Counted from the first letter of the stretch, positions 1 to 9,334 are shown. The stretch is 64,000 bases of DNA from JAGLTN01 sp023135255 (GCA_030639495.1 DAOWCP010000001.1:1-64000), one strand, 5' to 3'. Numbers and translations: made by a program. The notes: a model not told the origin generated them from the sequence alone.

Positions 1-561
1 AATCAGGCTATTGAGCTGACCTATCTGGCGGGCGAAAATAATAAAATCAGTTATTCTCACTCGGCTGTTACCGACTCGCAAGGCTACTTTGCTTTTGAAA
101 ACGTAAAACCAGAAAAGGTTAAAGTAACTCATATTTTTGAACTTGCGACACCTGCCAGCTATGATTTAGATGAACCACTACTCGGCAACGGAGCGTTCAA
201 AATTACAACTATCGATCCCGAAAAAGAAACCGAAGTTGTTATAGGTGAAAATGGTTTTACAATTACAGGTCTACTGGAACTGGCCGAAGATGTTGACTGG
301 GCACACTCGATCGCAGAAGTGGTCGGCGAAGACAGGGCAAATCCATATTCGGTTTTAGTTAATGATGACGGCTCGTTCTGGTGCGATTCTGTACCTGCGG
401 GCAGTTATAATTTTTCTGTAACGTTGTTTACTAATGAAGATGGTTCTTATTTTCAGAAAAGCATTGCAGAATTTCAAACCAGCTTTAACCTGCCACCAGC
501 TGATCCGAATGAGACAACTCTCGATTTAGGCACTTTTGAGCTGAACCCTGACCTGGAATAA
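1..561 (+). CDS. C-terminal part of a secreted protein with regulatory-like beta-sandwich domains (5' partial)
   Basis: The reading frame is open from base 1 to a TAA at 559-561, so the gene starts before the window; the first internal ATG is not a credible start. The visible 186 residues are beta-rich. Phrases such as DSQGYFAFENVKPEKVKV and DDGSFWCDSVPAGSYNFSV match the 'question-answer' pattern of carboxypeptidase regulatory-like or SdrD_B-type beta-sandwich domains (a new-feature strand followed by a 'V.PG.Y' strand). Two such units seem to be present. It is probably an exported or surface protein. The catalytic or main part, if any, lies outside the window, so no function is assigned. Confidence 0.6.
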   Translation, partial: NQAIELTYLAGENNKISYSHSAVTDSQGYFAFENVKPEKVKVTHIFELATPASYDLDEPLLGNGAFKITTIDPEKETEVVIGENGFTITGLLELAEDVDWAHSIAEVVGEDRANPYSVLVNDDGSFWCDSVPAGSYNFSVTLFTNEDGSYFQKSIAEFQTSFNLPPADPNETTLDLGTFELNPDLE

Positions 562-582
562 AAACAAGAAGTATATGCTATA

Positions 583-622
583 CAAGCAGGCTGGGTTTAA
601 TATGCTTGGCCTGTTTTTTATT
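583..622. terminator. Bidirectional terminator between convergent genes
   Basis: Arms CAGGC and GCCTG lie about 17 nt apart and are followed on the + strand by a run of T (TTTTTTATTTT). The hairpin sits between the end of the + gene at 561 and the end of the - gene at 618. The stem is short, so termination strength is uncertain. Confidence 0.5.
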
Positions 623-1805
623 TTGCTTTGTTGTAATGGGCTTCTATGCTATTTAATTCTCTACGAAGCGCTTCAACGTCGAGCCCAAGGTCGGGGTACT
701 TTCGGGCCATCGTTATCATATATTTTACATTAACCCGCATCTGCCGAACTGTTTTCATCCACTTCGGTTTTGGCAAACCTAACTCAAGCTCTTTATTCTG
801 TCGATCAATAGACGTTTTAATTTTCTTAAGCCTTTTTTCAACACGGTCAAGCTCAGCTGCTGCTTTTTGTATCGCGTCACTAACGATGATCTCAGCATTT
901 TCAGCGTTCATTTCTTTGAGAACTTCCTGCCTGCTGTCAGCGTTTTTATCAGCAATAGTGCAGGCAACGGCTTCTTCGCCGGTCAAAGTCAACAAGGAGC
1001 CTTTCCTGCTCCAGGTATGCACAACTTTGTCGCCGGGCTTTTTATTTACAGGCTCAATAAAATGTCGCTTACCATGTTTTTCCACTTCTATCACTTCTAT
1101 ATCTTTATCGACCATGGCCTTTGCCAAAACCCCGGGTCTGCCGCCCTGTTCGGCTGTGGAGGCAAGAAAGCCTCGCCAGATAGATTGAAATTTTGCGCCG
1201 ATTTCTTCGCCATAAGCTTTTTTAAATTCTGTAGGCCCATCTTTTGTTACTGCATAAGAAGTCGCCCCGCCTATAACGGCATTCTTTGCGATAAAGACTT
1301 TTTCACCCGCTAAAGCAACCGCCACTCCCGCTGATATTGCTCCGCCTTGGGCTTCACTTTTCACATAAGTAATAACCGGACATCTCCTGCGGATAGTATG
1401 AATCGCGGAGGCAATATCTCTTGCAAAATCGGTTCTGCCTCCTGGTGTATCCAGTTCCAGTAAAATGAACAAAGGCCCGACATCGGCAGATTCAACTAAC
1501 GCATTTTTAAGTGCATCGGTTTCGATCTGCCTGACCATAGGCCCTTCATGCACAATCACAATAACTTTATTATTTCTTCCTTTTCGGTCAGCCGTCAGCT
1601 CCCATTTCATGGTATTGATCATGACAATGCCTTTTTCCTGCGTCACAGCTTCTGTTTTGCCGGAAACTACCTTGCTTGTCAAATAGCCATGTAATACATC
1701 ACCAGTCTTAGTATTTTTAAAAGTATCCGCCACAGACACTGTCGAAAACAATAGTGCTACAGATACAAAGGCCCACATTGTACGTTTAAACATCACGATA
1801 TCCAT
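618..1805 (-). CDS. ClpP-class (NfeD/SppA-like) secreted serine protease homologue
   Basis: 395 residues with an N-terminal signal sequence (positively charged FKRTMW, then a hydrophobic stretch to about residue 25). Residues ~80-190 match the ClpP/crotonase-fold domain of NfeD and SppA proteins: a strand VIVIVHEG, the LDTPGG loop (~118-123) and GGAISAG (~154-160), which holds the candidate nucleophile Ser158. The C-terminal transmembrane and OB-fold part of classical NfeD is absent; instead there is a charged, helical tail (~300-395) that looks like coiled coil. The start could instead be the ATG at 1793 (MFKRTM), which gives a cleaner signal peptide. It is a probable envelope protease acting on membrane proteins; the substrate is unknown. 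It follows gyrB in the same direction, after a terminator. Confidence 0.75.
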   Translation of the reverse strand: MDIVMFKRTMWAFVSVALLFSTVSVADTFKNTKTGDVLHGYLTSKVVSGKTEAVTQEKGIVMINTMKWELTADRKGRNNKVIVIVHEGPMVRQIETDALKNALVESADVGPLFILLELDTPGGRTDFARDIASAIHTIRRRCPVITYVKSEAQGGAISAGVAVALAGEKVFIAKNAVIGGATSYAVTKDGPTEFKKAYGEEIGAKFQSIWRGFLASTAEQGGRPGVLAKAMVDKDIEVIEVEKHGKRHFIEPVNKKPGDKVVHTWSRKGSLLTLTGEEAVACTIADKNADSRQEVLKEMNAENAEIIVSDAIQKAAAELDRVEKRLKKIKTSIDRQNKELELGLPKPKWMKTVRQMRVNVKYMITMARKYPDLGLDVEALRRELNSIEAHYNKAK

Positions 1806-1883
1806 CCCCTGATTAGCGAATCAATATATTTACCAGCTCCTATTATACCTTTTTATTTTCAAAAAAACAATGGCGTAGTTATA

Positions 1884-1920
1884 AAAACCAAAAGGCTGAG
1901 CAAAAAACCCAGCCTTTTTG
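1884..1920 (-). terminator. Intrinsic terminator after gyrB
   Basis: Read on the - strand, AAAAGGCTG and CAGCCTTTT pair around an 11-nt loop, and T-rich sequence follows. It lies 27 bases beyond the gyrB stop and separates gyrB from the protease gene at 618-1805. Confidence 0.75.
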
Positions 1921-1946
1921 TAATAATTTTTCAAAATCCACAGCTT

Positions 1947-4385
1947 TTAAACGTCAAGATTTTGTACTTCCAAAGCGTGATCCTGGATAAATTTTCGACG
2001 TTTTTCGACATCACTGCCCATTAAGATACTAAACAGTCTGTCGGCTTCGCCTGCGTCATCGAGTTTGACCTGAAGAAGAGTTCTCTTTTGAGGATCCATC
2101 GTTGTGTACCAGAGCTGGTCAGCGTTCATTTCACCCAGGCCTTTGAATCTCTTGATCTCAATTCCTTTACCGCCTATCTGTCTGATGCCTGGACACATAT
2201 CACTAAGAGAAGCGATATCATACCTGTCCTCGCCATTGACAAGCTCAAACTTTGTCGGCACAGCTTCGCCGGATACTGTCTTTTTCGCTTTAAGCAGGAA
2301 GTCTTTCATATCAAGCTGATAATCGTTTTTAAGTTTATTGCCGATCTCATTTAGCTTATCAACTTCGTGTAATTCTTCTGTTATAACTGTTGGCTCTCCG
2401 CCTGAGGCCTCTTCTGTCACACTGCCGTTAAGCTCTTCAATTCTTTTTTCGTATTCGGCTTTTTCATAGAATACTTCCGATTGGCCCTGCGCGACTATTC
2501 TGAAAGTTGGTAATTTTTCGCCGTCATAATAAGACTGAATAAATTCCTTAAAATCAATCCCACGCCTGCTGAACACAGAAATAATTCTCTCTGCGTCAGT
2601 CAACAGCTTGACTATGTCTTTTAGGCTGTCACCGACAATCGTCTGCTCAACCTGGTTATTATTTTCAATATCTCTAACCACAAGCTCGGTTCCTTCCAAA
2701 CCTCTGCCTATCATTCTTCGTTGCATCTGACCTTCATTAAGGATGTACTCTGTTTTTTTCGTTCCTTTAACTTTGATCTCATACAAAGGAGGCTGAGCAA
2801 TGAATATTTTATTGCTGGTGAAAAGCTGAGGCATCTGACGGAAGAAGAACGTCAATAGCAGCGTCCTGATATGCGCGCCGTCAACGTCGGCATCGGTCAT
2901 GAGAATTATTTTACCATACCTGCATCTTTCCAGGTTGAATTCATCAATGCCGATCCCTGTTCCGAGTGCGCTTATAATCGTTCTTATTTCTTCATGGCCC
3001 AGCATTTTTTCAAGCCTGGCTTTTTCAACATTGAGAATCTTACCTTTCAAAGGCAATATCGCCTGGAGCTTTCTATCCCTGCCTGCTTTGGCAGAGCCTC
3101 CGGCAGAATCGCCCTCGACTATGAATATCTCAGTTGTTGATTTTTCTTTACTTGAGCAGTCCCACAGTTTGCCCGGCAGATTGGTACTGCTCAAGGCACC
3201 TTTTCTGCGGGTAAGCTCGCGTGCTTTTCTTGCAGCTTCTCTTGCTGCTGCAGCCTGGATGGCTTTATTTAAAATCTTTTTAGATTCAGCTGGATGTTCT
3301 TCGAGATAGCGACCGAGCTGATTGTTGATAGTAGTCTCAACAAAACTGCCGACTTCCGGGTTACTAAGACGCACTTTCGTCTGCGCCTCAAAATGCGGGT
3401 CCGACAGCTTAACTGAAACCACCGCGGTAAGCCCTTCTCTGAGGTCTTCTCCTGTTGTAGCGGTGCCGCCCTTTAAGAGATTATTATTCTTAGCGTAGGC
3501 ATTCATCGTTCTGGTAAGAGCGGTTCTAAAACCTGAAAGATGTGTTCCGCCGTCAATATTGCGAATATTATTAGCAAACACCAGCACATTTTCGCTGTAG
3601 CCGCTGTTGTACTGCATTGCGACTTCACAACTGAGCATTGATTTGGTATCTTCTCTGGAGAAATAAATTACATTCTCATGTAATATTTCCTTACCTTCGT
3701 TAAGATGTTTGACAAACGCTCTAATTCCATCATTAAATTTGAATACTTCTTTTTTACCATTGCGGTCATCCCTGAATGTCACCTGGATCCCGCCGTTAAG
3801 ATACGACATCTCACGTATTCTTTTTTTCAGCGTATCATAGTCAAATTCTACTTCACCGAATATTTCTTCATCCTGCATGAAAGATATTTTAGTGCCTCTT
3901 TTTTGCGTAGGTCCAACTTCTTCCATAATCCCTTTGGAAATACCTTTAGCACATTCGAAATGATAATGTTTTCCATTGCGATAAATATCCGCTTCAAGCC
4001 ATTCACTTAAAGCGTTTACTACACTGAGACCAACACCGTGAAGACCGCCGGAAACTTTGTAGCTGTCACTATCAAATTTACCACCGGCATGCAAAGTAGT
4101 CAGCACAACCTCTAAAGCGCTCATCCCCGCATCTTCGTGCATCTCAACGGGAATACCTCTGCCGTCATCCTCAACGGTACAGCTGCCGTCAGCATGAATC
4201 CTGACTGTAATATTCGAACAGTACCCCGCCAATGCCTCGTCGATAGAGTTATCGAGTACTTCATACACCAGGTGATGTAAACCGCCTGTTCCGCGGTCAC
4301 CGATGTACATATCTGGTCTTTTGCGTACCGCTTCTAAACCTTCAAGTATTTTAATATTACTGGCATCGTAATTTTGTTCTGCCAT
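1947..4385 (-). CDS. gyrB: DNA gyrase subunit B
   Basis: 812 residues, full length. The GHKL ATPase domain is at the N terminus (VLDNSIDEALAG ~43-54, DDGRGIP ~73-79, the GGLHGVGLSVVN lid ~113-124). A transducer domain follows, then the TOPRIM domain with EGDSAGG (424-430) and the metal-binding DADVDGAH (498-505), and the C-terminal RFKGLGEM (746-753). A ~150-residue insert between the TOPRIM motifs and the tail (~560-720) resembles the long Gram-negative form of the subunit. With GyrA (not in the window) it introduces negative supercoils using ATP. It is the last gene of a dnaN-dciA-gyrB cluster; the 45-bp gap to dciA suggests cotranscription. Confidence 0.97.
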   Translation of the reverse strand: MAEQNYDASNIKILEGLEAVRKRPDMYIGDRGTGGLHHLVYEVLDNSIDEALAGYCSNITVRIHADGSCTVEDDGRGIPVEMHEDAGMSALEVVLTTLHAGGKFDSDSYKVSGGLHGVGLSVVNALSEWLEADIYRNGKHYHFECAKGISKGIMEEVGPTQKRGTKISFMQDEEIFGEVEFDYDTLKKRIREMSYLNGGIQVTFRDDRNGKKEVFKFNDGIRAFVKHLNEGKEILHENVIYFSREDTKSMLSCEVAMQYNSGYSENVLVFANNIRNIDGGTHLSGFRTALTRTMNAYAKNNNLLKGGTATTGEDLREGLTAVVSVKLSDPHFEAQTKVRLSNPEVGSFVETTINNQLGRYLEEHPAESKKILNKAIQAAAAREAARKARELTRRKGALSSTNLPGKLWDCSSKEKSTTEIFIVEGDSAGGSAKAGRDRKLQAILPLKGKILNVEKARLEKMLGHEEIRTIISALGTGIGIDEFNLERCRYGKIILMTDADVDGAHIRTLLLTFFFRQMPQLFTSNKIFIAQPPLYEIKVKGTKKTEYILNEGQMQRRMIGRGLEGTELVVRDIENNNQVEQTIVGDSLKDIVKLLTDAERIISVFSRRGIDFKEFIQSYYDGEKLPTFRIVAQGQSEVFYEKAEYEKRIEELNGSVTEEASGGEPTVITEELHEVDKLNEIGNKLKNDYQLDMKDFLLKAKKTVSGEAVPTKFELVNGEDRYDIASLSDMCPGIRQIGGKGIEIKRFKGLGEMNADQLWYTTMDPQKRTLLQVKLDDAGEADRLFSILMGSDVEKRRKFIQDHALEVQNLDV

Positions 4386-4430
4386 ATAGTTTTCTTTTCC
4401 TAAAACATTACTGTTGTAATTTTTAAAATT

Positions 4431-4781
4431 TCAGCTAAGAGAAAAGTTTATTTTCTTAACCCTTGCCTTCGGACATAATTTCTGCAATTCTTCGAGCAAC
4501 TGACAGCTGCACAATCTGAACTCATGCAGATATGAGGGGCTGTCGACCAGCACTTTAATTCGACCGGCATTTATATCAACTATTTTACAATGCTGCCTCA
4601 ACTGCTCGGGCAGCAACTGCTCCCAGGCCTGTGATATTATATCATATACGCCCTGTTTAGGCGATATTTGTTTTTCCATAATCTTACCCAGCATTTCACC
4701 GAGCAAGGCTTCAGTTTTTCGCTTTCGGGGTTTTCTCCACTTTACTATATCACGTAAGTACTGCTGTTGATCCATAATCAA
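4431..4781 (-). CDS. dciA: DciA-like (DUF721) protein
   Basis: 116 residues. The sequence has the DUF721/DciA character: a basic helical N-terminal part (WRKPRKRKTEALLGEMLGKI), then a small KH-like alpha/beta region with the typical WEQLLPEQLRQHCKI.....RIKVLVDSPSYLHEFRL core. DciA-family proteins interact with the replicative helicase DnaB in bacteria that lack DnaC/DnaI loaders. Its place between dnaN (18 bp upstream) and gyrB (45 bp downstream) is the position often taken by recF or DUF721 in other bacteria, and supports a replication role. The symbol is given on family resemblance plus context. Confidence 0.8.
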   Translation of the reverse strand: MIMDQQQYLRDIVKWRKPRKRKTEALLGEMLGKIMEKQISPKQGVYDIISQAWEQLLPEQLRQHCKIVDINAGRIKVLVDSPSYLHEFRLCSCQLLEELQKLCPKARVKKINFSLS

Positions 4782-4799
4782 GACCTAAAAATCAACGAC

Positions 4800-5903
4800 T
4801 TAGCCTAAGTTTATGGGCATTAGCACACATAAGAAATTTGTTCCGCACTTTACCAAACCAGGTCTATCAGAATCACCTAATTCAAGATCAAATTCCTCGT
4901 CGCCGATGACCCTTAAAACGTCAATAAAAAACTGCGGATTAAATCCGATCTCTATAGGATCGCCGTTGTATTCGACTTGCATGTCGATCTTCGCATCACC
5001 TGTTTCAGGAGCCCGACCAGAAAGGATCATGCTGTTTTTATTAAGTGCAAGTTTAATGCCTCTGGACTCTTCACTTGTCAGCAGAGAAGCCCTCTTAACC
5101 GCACTTAGCATACTGTCTGTTTTCAGTGTAAGCTTTTTGTCGTAGCCCGAAGGGATGATGTCTTCATATTTTGGAAAATTACCATCCACAAGATTGGAGC
5201 TGATAACAACATCGCCGCAACGAATCAATATCTGATTATCCATCAGCTTAATTTTTACAACTTCACCGTCGCTGCTGCCGATCTTATCCATAAGTGCCAT
5301 TGTTTTAGCAGGCACTATCATTTTTGCTTTTTCAAGGGACTTATCGGCTTTAATAATTGACATTTTTGTTCTGACGAGTCGTCTGCCGTCAGTAGCAACC
5401 AATATCAGCTTCTTGCCTTTGATCTCCCATAAAACCCCATTCAAAGCATAACGAGTGCTTTCCTTGGCGGTAGCGAAAAGACAGCGTTCAATGCCGGATT
5501 GCAGATTCAGCAGTGATACCTCCATGTCGGCATCACCTTCAAAGCAAGGTACTGCGGGGTATTGACCGGCATCATGACCATAAATTGTAAACCGGCTGTC
5601 AGAACCGGTTATCTTGCAGGTTCCCTCTTCAGCAGTCAAACAAAGCACCTCGTCAATACTTTCACGCACAATTGCCGCCAGTTTATCCGCTGGAATAACA
5701 ACCTCACCCGGGGTTTCAATCTGAACTTCGGAAACGGTATAATTGATTCCTGCTTCCATATCAGTTGCACACATCTGAACAACTTTGCCCGATGCAACGA
5801 TTTTTAAACATCTCAGAATCGGCTTAGGTGTCCTGCCTGGTACCACTGATATTAAAAGATTCAACGCTTCAGCTAATGCCGCTCTGTTAAAGTTTACTTT
5901 CAT
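4800..5903 (-). CDS. dnaN: DNA polymerase III beta subunit (sliding clamp)
   Basis: 367 residues, the usual length for the clamp. Recognisable landmarks are the N-terminal MKVNFNRAALAEALN strand-helix, RYALNGVLWEI near the middle, the domain 2 'DGRRLV' segment (VATDGRRLV), NFPKYEDIIP in the domain 2-3 region, and the C-terminal FLCVLMPINLG matching the conserved 'PMRL'-type end. Three beta-clamp domains are expected and the length fits. It tethers polymerase III to DNA. It starts at an ATG facing the noncoding region 5904-6404 and is the first gene of the leftward dnaN-dciA-gyrB cluster; dnaA and recF are not beside it. Confidence 0.95.
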   Translation of the reverse strand: MKVNFNRAALAEALNLLISVVPGRTPKPILRCLKIVASGKVVQMCATDMEAGINYTVSEVQIETPGEVVIPADKLAAIVRESIDEVLCLTAEEGTCKITGSDSRFTIYGHDAGQYPAVPCFEGDADMEVSLLNLQSGIERCLFATAKESTRYALNGVLWEIKGKKLILVATDGRRLVRTKMSIIKADKSLEKAKMIVPAKTMALMDKIGSSDGEVVKIKLMDNQILIRCGDVVISSNLVDGNFPKYEDIIPSGYDKKLTLKTDSMLSAVKRASLLTSEESRGIKLALNKNSMILSGRAPETGDAKIDMQVEYNGDPIEIGFNPQFFIDVLRVIGDEEFDLELGDSDRPGLVKCGTNFLCVLMPINLG

Positions 5904-6404
5904 AATCAGCCTCTCATTTTTTAATCAAAAATTCAACTAATAGTTTATACAAAAAAAACAACTTTAACAATATTATTTTCGCAAATTTCCTGTTGTAATT
6001 GCACAATATCAAGAGAGCTTTTGAGTTGGTTGAAAGACTCCTTTTCTTTTATTATTAATATATTAATTAAAATTAGTATTATAAGTCATATAGCCTGTTA
6101 GATTGTTGTATTCATTACTGTCAGAAAGGCTAATGTCCTTGATAATAAGTAATTATGAGCAAAAACCACCCCAAAAACACAGTGGATAACCTGTTAGCAC
6201 CTCTGTTGGGGCTGACGCTTTTTTAATAGCACAATTATTGTTAGCAGTATTACTATGTTGGTTGTTATCGGAACTAACAGCGTTCTTAACAGCTTATCCA
6301 CAACTTTATTAACAGGATAATGGCTTCTAAAAACGGGCTTACTTTAACTCATAAGTCCTATAAAAACAATCATTTAAACAGTAAAGCTTTGTTTTTTCTA
6401 TTAA
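5904..6404. other. Candidate replication origin (oriC) upstream of dnaN
   Basis: A 501-bp gap without a gene. It holds a perfect DnaA box TTATCCACA (6294-6302, +) and a near-perfect one in the opposite direction (6181-6189, rc TTATCCACT). Each is joined to a CTGTTA motif: GTGGATAACCTGTTAG at 6182-6197, and its inverted partner at 6285-6301. Four more CTGTTA/TAACAG copies lie at 6094-6101, 6238-6244, 6274-6280 and 6309-6316. An AT-only stretch at ~6050-6085 could be the unwinding element. Position next to dnaN-gyrB supports the call. The function is inferred from motifs and neighbours. Confidence 0.6.
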
Positions 6405-7376
6405 TTATATCTCTTCGTTAAATTTTATCATATTTTTTGCTATCTTGACGATTTTTTCTTTTAAAACCTTAGGAGTGAGTACCTGCACCTGATCGCCATA
6501 GCCTAAAATCCACCATGAAATTTCATTTATCCCGTCGATGCGGAACTCCATTATTACCGATCCGTCATCCTGGAATTGATATTGTTGCGTGTCGTGCCAG
6601 AGAACCTCGGTGACGTTGTGTGCGACCTTCGGTAAGAACCTCAGCTTGATATTATAAAGCCTGCCCTCCGGTATCATAGACCACGCTCTGCCGAAGTGTT
6701 CGTCTATGTCGAAGCCGCCGGTGTCAATAAAAAGCTTATCCAGCTTAGTAAGCTCGATGACTCGGTTGAGCTTAAATGTTCGGATGGCCTTATGCATTTT
6801 CGAATAGCCCAGTACATACCATGCTCGTTTATTATAAAGCAGATGATATGGGCAAAACTCAGTTGTAATTATTTGGCTTTCGAACAAAGATTTATAACAT
6901 AACGTAAGTTTCTGTTTTTTATCGATAGCTTTTTGAATTGTCGCGAATACCTTGTCAAGCTGACTCATTGGGGCTTGCGGAGTAACTTTAGTGGAAATAT
7001 TTCGAAGGCTGATACTGCAATGCTGTCTGATCTTTGTCGGCAGATTGTTCTCTATTTTAAGCCCTGCCAGAAGAGCTGAATTCCTGAAAGGCAGCTGAAG
7101 TTTTTTCCCCGCTTTGTGAACCAGCAATAAAAGCGAAAAAGCCTCCTGCAGGTTCAAATCTATTGGCGGCAGAAAGAATTCCGGGTCCACCGCATAACTC
7201 TGATTTGCGCTGTCAAATCGGTAAGGTACCCCTATCGCCTGCAGCTCTTTAAGGTCACGAAAAACCGTTCGCCTGCTGGTATTGAACATTTTCGCCAAAT
7301 CATCGACGGTACACTTTTCCTCCGCCTGTAAAGCGGTCAATATTTTTACCACCCGGGTAACCCGACTTGCTTTCAT
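6405..7376 (-). CDS. HTH/WYL-domain transcriptional regulator (DeoR/YafY type)
   Basis: 323 residues. The N terminus is a winged helix-turn-helix: KILTALQAEEKCTVDDLAKM followed by TSRRTVFRDLKELQAIGVP, typical of HTH_11/DeoR-type proteins. The middle (~150-215) is a WYL domain, with AWYVLGYSKMHKAIRTFKLNRV holding the W-Y-V version of the motif. The C-terminal 'WILGYGDQVQVLTPKVLKEKI' is the WCX extension. Members of this family bind DNA and sense a ligand, often a nucleic acid, through WYL. It is a single gene, with no operon partner on its strand. The target is not evident from the sequence. Confidence 0.88.
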   Translation of the reverse strand: MKASRVTRVVKILTALQAEEKCTVDDLAKMFNTSRRTVFRDLKELQAIGVPYRFDSANQSYAVDPEFFLPPIDLNLQEAFSLLLLVHKAGKKLQLPFRNSALLAGLKIENNLPTKIRQHCSISLRNISTKVTPQAPMSQLDKVFATIQKAIDKKQKLTLCYKSLFESQIITTEFCPYHLLYNKRAWYVLGYSKMHKAIRTFKLNRVIELTKLDKLFIDTGGFDIDEHFGRAWSMIPEGRLYNIKLRFLPKVAHNVTEVLWHDTQQYQFQDDGSVIMEFRIDGINEISWWILGYGDQVQVLTPKVLKEKIVKIAKNMIKFNEEI

Positions 7377-7624
7377 ATTCTGCTGCCTGTAATAATATTT
7401 ATTTCATGCCGTTCCTCAAATAGGTTAGATTATGTTCGTATGTTTCAACAGTCAAGTTAGATAAAATTATTTTTTTAAACACTGATTTTAGGGTTTTTAT
7501 TGGTGGTTTTAGAAAAATCTTACATTCAAAAAGTTTGAGTATTTTATTGTATTTATGTATAAAATTTAGTACAATACCCGCTTCGGATGATGATATTTTT
7601 GTAGAATATAAAGGAGGCTTCAAG

Positions 7625-9205
7625 ATGAGAAAGTTAATTTATTGGGTAATTCTGGTGGTTTTGGTGTGCGCGGGCAGTTTGTCAGCGGATACTTATTACG
7701 TTGATGACAGCAATGGCAACGAGGGCTGGAACGGCACATCCCCGGTGTATGTAAGCGGAGATATCGGGCCTTTCAAAACGATTGGCAGAGGGATGCAATA
7801 CACAGATAATGGTGACATTATTATAGTGGCTGATGGGATTTATTATGGGCAAGATAATCTTGAATTAAATTTTGACGAAGATTTAACGCTTAAAAGTGCT
7901 AATGGGCCGAACGAATGTATCCTTGATTTTTATGATATAAGTGGCTGGGACTTTAATAATGATGTTAATACTTTGATCAGTGGTTTTTCTATCAAAGGAA
8001 TTACTCAGCAGGATGATATTTATGTGATAAATCAAAGCAGGGTTGAATTTAAAAAGTGTATTTTTACATATAACACGCTGGGAAACGATAAATCCCTCAT
8101 ACTCTGCGATAATTATGCTTTTGTTAAGCTTAATAATTGTGTTTTTAAAAATAACCTTGTTGGAGAAAACGGGCTTATAAGATTGACAGGACAAGCTTGT
8201 CTTGAAGTTTATGATAGCGAAATAATTGAAAATACGGGCTATCAAAATTTTTGCGCTGTTTTTTGTACTGATGAATCTGATGCAACTATAATAAACACAT
8301 CCATAAATAGTAACTGGATTTATGGAAATAGTGGAAATGTAACTGGAATAACATGTAAAAATAACTCCAACGTAGCAGTGGATAACTGTGAAATTAAGGA
8401 AAATTATGGAGAACGTGTAACAGGTATTTACTTTTCGGATTCGGCACAGATGCTTGTAAAAAATAGTGAAATATCCGGGAACTCAGGGCAAGAATTAGCA
8501 CGGGGGCTTTATGGAGAAGGCGATTTTTCTAAAAGCAAAGTTGAGAATTGTATTATAAGTGGCAACACTACTGTGGGAATCATTGTTAGTGATTGTAATT
8601 CTTTAGAAGTGACAAATTGTCTCATTTCAAACCACTTTTATAATGGTGTTTTCATAGGCTCTAACGTTAGTACAGCCAAAATTAAAAATTGTACCATTGT
8701 GAATAACAGAAATGGTTGGGCTATAGATAGCCGGAATCATTTTACCTATGTGGAAAATTGCATTATTAAAGACAATGGTAATAATCAAATAAATGGGGGA
8801 GATATAATTGTTAGCTATAGTGATATCTCAGATGATACCGATCATATCTGGCCTGGGGTTGGTAATATAAATGCTGATCCTTTGTTTGCTGATGCTAATA
8901 ATAGTGATTACCATTTGCTGTCACAGGCCGGCAGATGGGATTCAGCTGATGAGCTGTGGGTCAGGGACGACGTCAGCAGTCCATGTATTGCCAGCGGCGA
9001 CCCGGCTGATTGGATCGGCGATGAGCCAGCAGGCAACGGTGGCAGGATAAATATGGGATATTTCGGCGGGACATCACAGGCGAGCAAAGCCGATTACTGT
9101 GTTGGTGTTATGCCAGGCGATGTTAACCGTGACTGCCTGGTGAACTTTATTGATTTTGCGTTGATGACTTCAGATTGGCTCGGTTCGACTATCGAACAGC
9201 CTTAG
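7625..9205 (+). CDS. Secreted right-handed parallel beta-helix protein with dockerin-like tail
   Basis: The start is taken at the ATG at 7625, not an in-frame upstream codon, because AGGAGG lies at 7612-7617 and the resulting 526-residue protein opens with a clean signal peptide (MRKLIYWVILVVLVCAGSLSA). Residues ~60-430 contain repeated asparagine-rich coils (CIISGN, NCTIVNNR, NCIIKDNG patterns), as in pectate-lyase-like beta-helix proteins; no catalytic residues could be assigned. The last ~25 residues, PGDVNRDCLVNFIDFALMTS, form a dockerin-like EF-hand half, a common C-terminal tail in secreted planctomycete proteins. It probably acts outside the cell on, or bound to, polysaccharide. A terminator follows at 9246. 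Confidence 0.8.
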   Translation: MRKLIYWVILVVLVCAGSLSADTYYVDDSNGNEGWNGTSPVYVSGDIGPFKTIGRGMQYTDNGDIIIVADGIYYGQDNLELNFDEDLTLKSANGPNECILDFYDISGWDFNNDVNTLISGFSIKGITQQDDIYVINQSRVEFKKCIFTYNTLGNDKSLILCDNYAFVKLNNCVFKNNLVGENGLIRLTGQACLEVYDSEIIENTGYQNFCAVFCTDESDATIINTSINSNWIYGNSGNVTGITCKNNSNVAVDNCEIKENYGERVTGIYFSDSAQMLVKNSEISGNSGQELARGLYGEGDFSKSKVENCIISGNTTVGIIVSDCNSLEVTNCLISNHFYNGVFIGSNVSTAKIKNCTIVNNRNGWAIDSRNHFTYVENCIIKDNGNNQINGGDIIVSYSDISDDTDHIWPGVGNINADPLFADANNSDYHLLSQAGRWDSADELWVRDDVSSPCIASGDPADWIGDEPAGNGGRINMGYFGGTSQASKADYCVGVMPGDVNRDCLVNFIDFALMTSDWLGSTIEQP

Positions 9206-9245
9206 GATGTGGTATTTGTGGTAAAGACAGTTTTAATTCTTAGTG

Positions 9246-9277
9246 AATGGGCTGGGCGAGTAGCTTAGCCCATTTTT
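9246..9277 (+). terminator. Intrinsic terminator after the beta-helix gene
   Basis: AATGGGCT (9246-9253) pairs with AGCCCATT (9267-9274) around a 13-nt loop, and TTTTTATT follows. It lies 40 bases after the stop at 9205. Confidence 0.8.
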
Positions 9278-9334
9278 ATTGCAGCTTCCACTCGTAAAGC
9301 TTGATAACGCAGATCGAGAGATTTGCTTAGTTGG
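9274..9334 (-). pseudogene. Decayed copy of the 3' end of the ABC-F gene
   Basis: This stretch aligns with 10567-10620, the last ~54 bases of the ABC-F ATPase gene, including the codons for its final YEWKLQ and stop. By eye about 41 of 54 bases match, with one single-base indel that destroys the frame. It lies in the same orientation as the intact gene end, on the other side of the phosphoesterase gene at 9579-10556. It is best read as a fossil duplication. See the finding on flanking repeats. Confidence 0.5.

Noticed and set aside
7399..7623. - strand 74-codon frame before the beta-helix gene
   Set aside because: AT-rich and without an SD or motif; it overlaps the beta-helix gene's leader region.
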